Below, one piece after another: positions 1-4,251 of a DNA stretch of 6,435 nucleotides. Location: contig JAGLKS010000298.1 in NCBI GenBank assembly GCA_023140905.1, positions 1-6,435 of the forward strand. The letters run 5' to 3'. Position 1 is the first letter of the stretch. Every line of letters starts with the position of its first letter. The DNA is from Alphaproteobacteria bacterium. GTDB lineage: Bacteria; Pseudomonadota; Alphaproteobacteria; Micavibrionales; Micavibrionaceae. A model generated the notes under the pieces. That model was not told the DNA's origin and did not search any database. It worked only from the letters and a program-made list of their open reading frames with translations. The translations under genes were made by a program, and so were the position numbers.

Positions 1-351
1 ATATTTGAATCTCACCATAAATATAAATTAGACGCACCATCCGGCACAGCCATAGCCCTTGGCAAAGCTGCCGCTACTGGACGGGGAAATAGTCTGGACA
101 ATCTTGCCGAGTTTGCACGTCATGGAAAAATTGGCACTAGAGAAAAAGGGAAAATCGGTTTTTCTATCGCACGTGGTGGAGATGTTGTCGGTGAACATAA
201 TGTTATGTTTCTTGGTGAAGGCGAACGCATAGAGCTAGGTCACAAAGCATCAAATCGCAGCTTATTTGCCAAAGGCGCATTGCACGCAGCTATATGGATA
301 GAAAATAAAGAACCGGGTCTTTATTCCATGCGCGATGTTCTGGACCTCTAA
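1..351 (+). CDS. dapB: 4-hydroxy-tetrahydrodipicolinate reductase, C-terminal part (5' end outside window)
   Basis: This is the last 116 codons of DapB, the NAD(P)H-dependent cytoplasmic enzyme of the diaminopimelate/lysine pathway, which also feeds peptidoglycan. The window opens in frame just before the catalytic signature: His5-His6, then Lys9, then DAPSGTA at residues 11-17. These match the His-His-x-x-Lys and substrate-binding loop of the family (E. coli His159, His160, Lys163). The C-terminal substrate domain follows, with a GEHNVMFLGEGERIELGH stretch and the usual ending GLYSMRDVLDL. The N-terminal Rossmann nucleotide-binding domain lies upstream of the window, so the gene may well be intact. 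Its TAA stop overlaps the stop of the convergent methyltransferase gene by two bases, and I see no terminator between the two. The family assignment is very secure. Confidence 0.96.
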   Translation: MFESHHKYKLDAPSGTAIALGKAAATGRGNSLDNLAEFARHGKIGTREKGKIGFSIARGGDVVGEHNVMFLGEGERIELGHKASNRSLFAKGALHAAIWIENKEPGLYSMRDVLDL

Positions 352-881
352 CAAATCAAAGCTCGCGGGACACCTTCTTCGAGCAATAACTTCTCCTTTA
401 AGATTGCTCCCCACGCATAATTACCAAGCTGCCCGCTCTTTTGAACAACGCGGTGACATGGAACAATAATAGAAACTGTATTAGCAGCAATAGCACTGCC
501 TACTGCCCGCACAGCATCGGGACGCATGACCATATCTGCGACTTCACTATAAGAACAAATATAGCCCCGTCCAATATCTCTTAAAGCCCGCCAAACTTCT
601 ACTTGAAAATCAGTACCACGCAAATCCACATCAATGGCCGACTCACGACCAGCTTGCCAAGCACGGACAACTCTACGTCCTAGATTTTCTGCAACAGTGT
701 CATTTTGCAATAATGATGCTTTGGGAAATTTATGTTTAAAATGCGCTACAGCATCACTACGCTTTTGTCCATCCAGAACAAAGCCAAGCCAACACACACC
801 GATATCCGTCTGAGCAATAAGAATCTCACCCAAATCACTGACATAGAATCCATATATAATTCGCTCTATTAACGGGTTCAC
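348..881 (-). CDS. ogt: Methylated-DNA--[protein]-cysteine S-methyltransferase (Ogt/Ada C-terminal type)
   Basis: A 177-aa suicide DNA-repair protein that moves alkyl groups from O6-alkylguanine or O4-alkylthymine to its own cysteine. Residues 1-85 form the poorly conserved N-terminal ribonuclease-H-like domain. The methyltransferase domain begins at GTDFQVEVW (89-97) and continues through YSEVA (111-115) and the RAVGSAIAAN helix, whose Arg125 corresponds to the base-flipping arginine finger. The active-site PCHRV is at 141-145 with nucleophile Cys142, followed by the NYAWG substrate loop (154-158). The whole protein resembles the C-terminal half of Ada without the Ada DNA-binding and phosphotriester domain, so ogt is a family-level name. 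The start is GTG at 881, backed by AAGGGGAAG about nine bases upstream; no competing ATG has such a site. It is divergent from nth and convergent with dapB, sharing bases at the stop codons. No truncation or missing catalytic residue is apparent. Confidence 0.95.
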   Translation of the reverse strand: MNPLIERIIYGFYVSDLGEILIAQTDIGVCWLGFVLDGQKRSDAVAHFKHKFPKASLLQNDTVAENLGRRVVRAWQAGRESAIDVDLRGTDFQVEVWRALRDIGRGYICSYSEVADMVMRPDAVRAVGSAIAANTVSIIVPCHRVVQKSGQLGNYAWGAILKEKLLLEEGVPRALIC

Positions 882-948
882 TCTTTTCTTCCCCTTATAA
901 CTCTGTTATCCCTATTAAACAGGGTTAAAATACTATTTGCTTAACATC
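882..948. promoter_or_regulatory. Divergent control region of ogt and nth with a near-palindrome at 910-924
   Basis: These 67 bases separate two outward-facing DNA-repair genes and must hold both promoters. Positions 910-924 form CCCTATT-A-AACAGGG, whose arms match at six of seven positions. It is operator-sized and lies in the middle of the spacer. A possible -10 for nth is TACTAT (931-936) or TAAAAT (926-931), but I find no good -35 partner for either. For ogt a TATAAG (895-890 on the minus strand) could serve as -10. No LexA or Ada box that I recognise is present. The palindrome is seen; the operator role is a guess. Confidence 0.35.
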
Positions 949-1581
949 ATGCCAATGAAAACAAAAGATATCTACGAGTTTTTTTCACGTTTACAAAAAG
1001 ATAATCCAGAACCTAAAAGCGAGCTGGAATATATTAATGTATATACATTGTTAGTAGCCGTAACTCTCTCTGCACAATCGACAGATACCGTGGTTAATAA
1101 AGCAACACGTACACTCTTTCAAGCCGTTGATACACCACAGAAAATGCTGGATATGGGCATTAATAACCTTAAAGAATATATCAAAACTATTGGTTTGTAT
1201 AACAACAAAGCTAAAAACATAATAGCCGCAGCAGAAATGCTTGTGCAAGATTATAACGGAAATATTCCAACCACACGAGAAGAACTGATTAAACTCCCCG
1301 GTGTAGGACGAAAAACAGCAAATGTGATACTGAACGTGGCCTTCAAACAACCCACCATAGCAGTAGATACTCATATCTTCCGCGTAGCCAATCGTACAGG
1401 ATTAGCCTCAGGGAAAACACCGGTGGCTGTGGAACAAGCCCTTATCAAAGTTGTGCCTGAGGAATTTGCCCTACACGCCCATCACTGGCTTGTTTTGCAT
1501 GGCCGTTACATCTGTAAAGCTCGCAAACCCGAATGTGCAAACTGTCCTGTACGTGCTTTATGTGCTTTTGAAGAAAAATGA
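949..1581 (+). CDS. nth: Endonuclease III (base-excision DNA glycosylase/AP lyase)
   Basis: Endonuclease III removes oxidised pyrimidines and cleaves at the abasic site by beta-elimination. Numbered from ATG 949 the protein has 210 residues. The helix-hairpin-helix LPGVGRKTANV spans 116-126 and carries the Schiff-base lysine (Lys122). IAVDTHIFRVANRT holds the catalytic aspartate (Asp140). Four cysteines at 189, 196, 199 and 205 give the C-x6-C-x2-C-x5-C pattern of the 4Fe-4S loop. The match to E. coli Nth is close along the full length. The start is uncertain: TTG 937 is possible with AGGG upstream, while ATG 955 reproduces E. coli residue numbering exactly (Lys120, Asp138). Neither ATG has a clear ribosome site, so an unleadered or short-leader mRNA is possible. 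It is divergent from ogt and convergent with the bactofilin gene. Confidence 0.96.
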   Translation: MPMKTKDIYEFFSRLQKDNPEPKSELEYINVYTLLVAVTLSAQSTDTVVNKATRTLFQAVDTPQKMLDMGINNLKEYIKTIGLYNNKAKNIIAAAEMLVQDYNGNIPTTREELIKLPGVGRKTANVILNVAFKQPTIAVDTHIFRVANRTGLASGKTPVAVEQALIKVVPEEFALHAHHWLVLHGRYICKARKPECANCPVRALCAFEEK

Positions 1582-1664
1582 TATACCGCGATGTTCTGCC
1601 TTTAGAACCGGATGCTGTACAGACACAGACACGTACACCCAGCTATAAGGATTTTATTCTATAG
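1578..1664 (+). CDS. Possible 28-aa peptide overlapping the nth stop (ATGA)
   Basis: An ATG at 1578 overlaps the nth TGA in the ATGA arrangement typical of translationally coupled genes. It opens a 28-codon frame (MIYRDVLPLEP... ending ...SYKDFIL) closed by TAG at 1662-1664. The peptide is hydrophilic, has no signal or membrane segment, and I do not recognise it. Its own upstream region (GAAGAAAA) is only weakly ribosome-binding-like. The stop codon falls inside the inverted repeat at 1660-1698. It could be a genuine small coupled protein, the remnant of a deleted larger gene, or chance. Confidence 0.2.
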   Translation: MIYRDVLPLEPDAVQTQTRTPSYKDFIL

Positions 1665-1698
1665 TAATTCGACTTAAGAATAATATAGAATTACTATA
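1660..1698. repeat. Perfect 11-bp inverted repeat, AT-rich, 17-base loop
   Basis: TATAGTAATTC at 1660-1670 is exactly complementary to GAATTACTATA at 1688-1698. An alternative pairing, ATTCTAT (1656-1662) with ATAGAAT (1685-1691), overlaps it. It sits just after nth and could stabilise the 3' end of the nth transcript. It lacks the GC-rich stem and T-run of an intrinsic terminator. The low base complexity makes chance somewhat more likely. Confidence 0.5.
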
Positions 1699-1726
1699 AC
1701 ATTTTCTTACCTAACATCTTCAAGGA

Positions 1727-1763
1727 AAAAGCCGCCGGATAAACCATTATCCATGCGACTTTT
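1727..1763 (-). terminator. Long hairpin terminator for the bactofilin gene, possibly bidirectional
   Basis: AAAAGCCGC (1727-1735) pairs with GCGACTTTT (1755-1763). Inside it, GGATAA (1737-1742) pairs with TTATCC (1747-1752) around an ACCA loop. Read on the minus strand the one mismatch in the outer stem becomes a U-G wobble, and the hairpin runs straight into CTTTTT, the layout of a Rho-independent terminator 24 bases past the bactofilin stop. The plus strand also ends in TTTT, so it may also stop nth transcription. Confidence 0.72.
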
Positions 1764-1786
1764 AAAATCTTAAGAACCAGTTTTAC

Positions 1787-2686
1787 TTACTGATAACTGG
1801 CCCGTGCTTTAGAAAACAAACCACCTTCTGTGTTAACAGGTGTTCTCACAGCGTCTTTTTTCGGGGCTGTTTTTGCCATTGCAGAAGCTTCACTCCCTGC
1901 ATGATATCTATCAATACTCTTTTGATCAACTTCACCTTTCATAGGAGTCATACGACCATCAATCATAGCGCCGGATTCAACTTCAAACTCACGGTAAGCA
2001 ATTGATCCTGTAATGACACCGGTTGACTTAAGCGTAAGACGGCCATTCACTGTAATATCACCTTCAAAGCGACCGGCAATTGTAGCTTCTTCAATTTCTA
2101 CTGTACCGTAGAAAGTTCCACTTTCAGCGATATCCAATACTTTCGCACCTTTAAGAGCCGCTTCCACAGTTCCTTCGACAAGAAGATGATCACAAGCATC
2201 AATTTCACCGGACATGTTAATACCGCGCCCGATAGTCAATGTACGATCAGAACTTCCCGCATACGGAGAAACTTCCTGAGCTTGATGCGTAGTAGTGGCC
2301 TTATTATACGAAGAAGATCCATAAGCAGCACTACCATATGCCGGAGCCGGACTGGCAATAGCAGGTTGATAGCTACTTGTACGTTGTGCAGGAACATCTT
2401 GATCCTGCGGCTTCGTCAAGGGAGCCTCCTCCTCACGTTCACTTCTTACCGGAGCATATTTACCCTGAAAGCTCTCTTCTTCCTGATCTTTCATTTTTGT
2501 CTCTTCTTCCTGTTTTTTTATTGATGGGGAATAACCGTATTTGCGTGGCTGAGCAATCTCTTCACTAGTTTTTTGCTCTTCCTGAACCGGACTCTGACGT
2601 TCATCGTCTTTATCGTACGCTTCTTTTGGTTGCTTATGTTTTTGTTGTTCAGCTTCCTGAACCTCTGACTTAACTCGATGAAACAT
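1787..2686 (-). CDS. Bactofilin-family polymer-forming cytoskeletal protein
   Basis: Bactofilins polymerise without nucleotide into filaments or sheets, often at the inner membrane, and affect cell shape, stalks, poles or chromosome position. Residues about 148-250 form the right-handed beta-helix core: a start at RTLTIGRGINMSGEI, then short turns such as LLVEGTVEA, FYGTVEIEEATIAG, FEGDITVNGRLTL and TGVITGSIAY. About 145 low-complexity residues precede it: a charged Gln/Glu/Lys tract, then a Ser/Tyr/Ala stretch with YGSAAYGSSSY. About 50 disordered residues follow. This is longer than many bactofilins, whose tails are usually short. I chose ATG 2686 (MFHRVK...) because AAAGGTG lies about nine bases upstream. 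The frame stays open to ATG 2734 and 2704, but neither has a ribosome site. No membrane segment is seen. It ends before a strong hairpin terminator. The fold is confident; the cellular role is unknown. Confidence 0.93.
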   Translation of the reverse strand: MFHRVKSEVQEAEQQKHKQPKEAYDKDDERQSPVQEEQKTSEEIAQPRKYGYSPSIKKQEEETKMKDQEEESFQGKYAPVRSEREEEAPLTKPQDQDVPAQRTSSYQPAIASPAPAYGSAAYGSSSYNKATTTHQAQEVSPYAGSSDRTLTIGRGINMSGEIDACDHLLVEGTVEAALKGAKVLDIAESGTFYGTVEIEEATIAGRFEGDITVNGRLTLKSTGVITGSIAYREFEVESGAMIDGRMTPMKGEVDQKSIDRYHAGSEASAMAKTAPKKDAVRTPVNTEGGLFSKARASYQ

Positions 2687-2778
2687 CTTTTTACACCTTT
2701 CCATATGAAAATGTCTGCCAAAAACGCACGACAAGAAGCGTACGCTTAACTCTCATAACCTGCTCACTGAATGCGTAA

Positions 2779-2807
2779 AATCTACCATGCTCCCCTCATT
2801 CTAGCAA
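2779..2807 (-). promoter_or_regulatory. Candidate sigma-70-type promoter for the bactofilin gene
   Basis: On the minus strand TTGCTA (2807-2802) and TAGATT (2784-2779) are separated by exactly 17 bases. Each matches four of six consensus positions. It would give a leader of about 85 bases containing the 2736-2747 palindrome. In such AT-rich DNA this is suggestive only. Confidence 0.3.
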
Positions 2808-2900
2808 GATGCGATTCGCAGTTTTCCCCACACAAAAACACATCACTTTGATTCTTCACAATTTTAATTCTTTTTTCTTTTATTATGAAAAAGTTATTAT

Positions 2901-2937
2901 CCGATTCTGCACAATTATTCTTTTTAGACAGAATCGG
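2901..2937. repeat. Perfect 9-bp inverted repeat with GANTC in each arm
   Basis: CCGATTCTG (2901-2909) is matched exactly by CAGAATCGG (2929-2937) across a 19-base AT-rich loop. GCACAA (2909-2914) and TTGTGC (2939-2944) give a second, overlapping pairing. It lies mid-way between two divergent genes, without a following T-run that would make it a terminator. It could be a protein-binding site or a cruciform; the function is unknown. Confidence 0.5.
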
Positions 2938-3201
2938 CTTGTGCACAAAAATACGATTGATGCATACAACTGCACACATATGTTTACCGTATTGTGCTTT
3001 GAACAATAATTTCCTTTATTATCAAATAGTCATATATAAGCCTTTGATATAAAACAACGTTATATTATGGCAATAGGAATTTTTCCCTCGATGTTCAGTT
3101 TGTTAGTGTAAAATATATTTGAGAAAACTTGCATATTATCAACTATTCTACTCTTATAACTATGAATTGTGGGACATTAGTTTAGAGGGAGAATAACATA
3201 T

Positions 3202-3831
3202 ATGTATTACTTTACACTGCGTAAACATAGCGACAATGCCATTTTATTTGATGGTCGGTACAATACATTCACAGAATGTTTAGAAGATGCCGTAAACAAG
3301 AATATTTCATTGCCACATATTGACCTACGCAATAGAAATCTGGTCAATGCCAATATAGACAATGCGTTCATGCCATACGCTGATTTCAGCAACAGCAATC
3401 TTAGCGGAGCCAATATATCAGAAGCCATCTTACGTGACTCAAAATTTACAGATACCAGCTTATATAATTGCTGCATGTCGTATTCTGATTTGCGCAATTG
3501 CGATTTTACCGGGGCAGGCTTTGGAGGTACATTAATCGACAATACAAATCTGGAAAATTGTACATTCTCGACATTATCATGCTTTGATTTGGATTTTGTG
3601 CAATGCCTTAACATGGAAAATTGCAGTTTTATTGAACCAAATAATAAGCTTCATAGCATGTCAACCGTTCCTGTTGTTATAAAAGGGCTGCTCAATACTC
3701 CTATTATTATATTCGATAATAACGTTAAAATCGGCAATAAAACTATTAAGCGCGATATAACGCCCCAGCTCTTAAACATCTTAAGCACGTACACTTATCA
3801 ACAAATGCGTGATAGCAATAAAGCTGCATAG
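3202..3831 (+). CDS. Pentapeptide-repeat protein with conserved C-terminal tail
   Basis: A 209-aa protein. Residues 1-38 are a short N-terminal region (YYFTLRKHSDNAILFDGRYNTF...). From about 40 to 145 runs an array of roughly twenty five-residue repeats of the A(D/N)LxX kind, such as IDLRN, RNLVN, ANIDN, ADFSN, SNLSG, ANISE and SDLRN. These fold as a right-handed quadrilateral beta-helix with Leu/Phe at the central position. The tail at about 150-209 includes VPVVIKGLLNTPIIIFDNN, a pattern I associate with a phage- and alphaproteobacteria-linked subset of these proteins (from memory, not searched). Some pentapeptide proteins mimic DNA and protect gyrase, but nothing here shows that role. ATG 3202 follows AGAGGGAG (3183-3190) at about 11 bases. 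No signal peptide or membrane segment is present. A hairpin follows the stop. It may be resident chromosome or the edge of the neighbouring accessory region. Confidence 0.9.
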   Translation: MYYFTLRKHSDNAILFDGRYNTFTECLEDAVNKNISLPHIDLRNRNLVNANIDNAFMPYADFSNSNLSGANISEAILRDSKFTDTSLYNCCMSYSDLRNCDFTGAGFGGTLIDNTNLENCTFSTLSCFDLDFVQCLNMENCSFIEPNNKLHSMSTVPVVIKGLLNTPIIIFDNNVKIGNKTIKRDITPQLLNILSTYTYQQMRDSNKAA

Positions 3832-3838
3832 AACTACT

Positions 3839-3863
3839 TGGGCTGTGCCAGTGAGCCAGCCCA
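3839..3863 (+). terminator. Hairpin after the pentapeptide gene, probable terminator
   Basis: TGGGCTG (3839-3845) pairs perfectly with CAGCCCA (3857-3863) across an 11-base loop, starting eight bases after the stop codon. The tail is ATATTTCCTTT, a broken rather than clean T-run, so termination may be partial. It would keep pentapeptide transcription out of the tRNA-Leu/integrase region. Confidence 0.55.
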
Positions 3864-3929
3864 TATTTCCTTTAATCCTCTGATACAAATATATCTAAGG
3901 ATTTAAAGCATAAATCTTATAATAATTAC

Positions 3930-3958
3930 TTGAAAATAGAGCATATTATCCGTATATG
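3930..3958 (+). promoter_or_regulatory. Promoter of the truncated tRNA-Leu copy
   Basis: TTGAAA (3930-3935) and TATATG (3953-3958) are 17 bases apart. The 15 bases at 3922-3936 (ATAATTACTTGAAAA) recur exactly ahead of the complete tRNA-Leu at 5548-5562, again with a TAT-type -10 at 17 bases. That supports a real, duplicated tRNA promoter. Because the tRNA downstream is cut off, transcription would run on into the integrase leader. Confidence 0.5.
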
Positions 3959-3980
3959 AATAGAACTCTGATAAAAGAGC

Positions 3981-4020
3981 GCGCCCGTGGCGGAATGGTA
4001 GACGCTGCGGACTTAAAATC
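3981..4020 (+). pseudogene. Truncated tRNA-Leu(UAA): 5' half and anticodon loop only
   Basis: The first 37 bases match the 5' end of the complete tRNA-Leu at 5599-5635 with one change (C at 3986, T at 5604). They include the 5' acceptor strand, D arm, 5' anticodon stem and loop with UAA. After CTTAAA this copy reads ATC, as the spliced exons would, where the complete gene continues into its intron. That three-base agreement is too short to prove an intronless ancestor. After 4020 the sequence departs from tRNA: no variable arm, T arm or 3' acceptor. It cannot make a tRNA. Its breakpoint in the anticodon loop, right before an integrase gene, marks it as a probable attachment-site scar. Its 5' acceptor GCGCCCG would mismatch at one position with the 3' strand CAGGCGC downstream. 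Confidence 0.85.
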
Positions 4021-4089
4021 AGATAACACTAAAAAAATCCCCAAAATATCAAATGAAATCAATGTTTTATCTTTATTAACCTTTTTTGG

Positions 4090-4251
4090 TTACACTTACA
4101 CATGTCTTACACACTTTTTGACGCGTAAGACGCAGCAGATTTTTACTTTTTTGAAATCTGATGCAGGTGAAAATGTGCAAGTGATTATGGATATTAATCA
4201 GCAGACAAATAATCTGTTGCACCTAAAAAAGTCTGATGGAGATAACTTCTA
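4090..4251 (+). promoter_or_regulatory. Integrase leader with five CANCAGA motifs, TTACAC repeats and hairpins
   Basis: Three TTACAC hexamers start at 4090, 4096 and 4107. GTCTTAC (4104-4110) pairs with GTAAGAC (4125-4131). Five copies of CA(G/T/A)CAGA follow: forward at 4133-4139 and 4199-4205, reverse at 4157-4163, 4213-4219 and 4232-4238. The first four form two inverted pairs; the fifth abuts the ribosome site GGAG (4238-4241). Such clustered, oriented short repeats next to an integrase and att site are what one expects of arm-type integrase or excisionase sites, or of operators repressing int. No convincing int-specific promoter was found. Confidence 0.45.

Larger units (their letters stand above)
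2687..3201. other. AT-rich intergenic region between divergent bactofilin and pentapeptide genes
   Basis: No convincing gene is present in these 515 bases; the short open frames are AT-rich and have no family look. It must hold both divergent promoters. Visible structure includes a perfect 12-bp palindrome AAGCGTACGCTT at 2736-2747 in the bactofilin leader, a weak minus-strand promoter at 2779-2807, the inverted repeat at 2901-2937, and four GANTC sites (2813, 2850, 2903, 2931), the methylation target of CcrM in alphaproteobacteria. The pentapeptide start is preceded by AGAGGGAG (3183-3190). A TATAAC at 3155-3160 is a possible -10, though its best -35, TTGCAT at 3129-3134, is 20 bases away. 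Confidence 0.6.

Noticed and set aside
1451..1648. 65-codon frame overlapping the end of nth
   Set aside because: Runs in the wrong frame through the Fe-S cysteine codons of nth, with no ribosome site.
1772..1800. CCAGTT/AACTGG hairpin at the bactofilin stop as terminator
   Set aside because: Short stem with a long loop and no T-run; the 1727-1763 hairpin is far better.
2186..2568. Frames opposite the bactofilin gene
   Set aside because: Shadow frames of the charged low-complexity tail and beta-helix; no independent evidence.
2821..2960. Possible replication origin (AT-rich, TTATCC and TGTGCACA-like words)
   Set aside because: No true DnaA box cluster and no origin-linked genes nearby.
2809..3009. 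Frames of 66-74 codons on both strands of the bactofilin/pentapeptide spacer
   Set aside because: AT-rich composition with no recognisable motif and no good ribosome site; they overlap each other on opposite strands.
3207..3614. 135-codon frame antisense to the pentapeptide gene
   Set aside because: Mirror of the repeat codon pattern; no ribosome site or family resemblance.
4021..4060. Degenerate tRNA-Leu 3' half after the truncated copy
   Set aside because: Agreement beyond 4020 is scattered (about half of the next eight bases), with no T arm or acceptor strand. It is not distinguishable from chance.
4090..4240. CRISPR-like array
   Set aside because: The repeated units are only 6-7 bases with irregular spacing and mixed orientation, so they look like binding sites, not CRISPR repeats.
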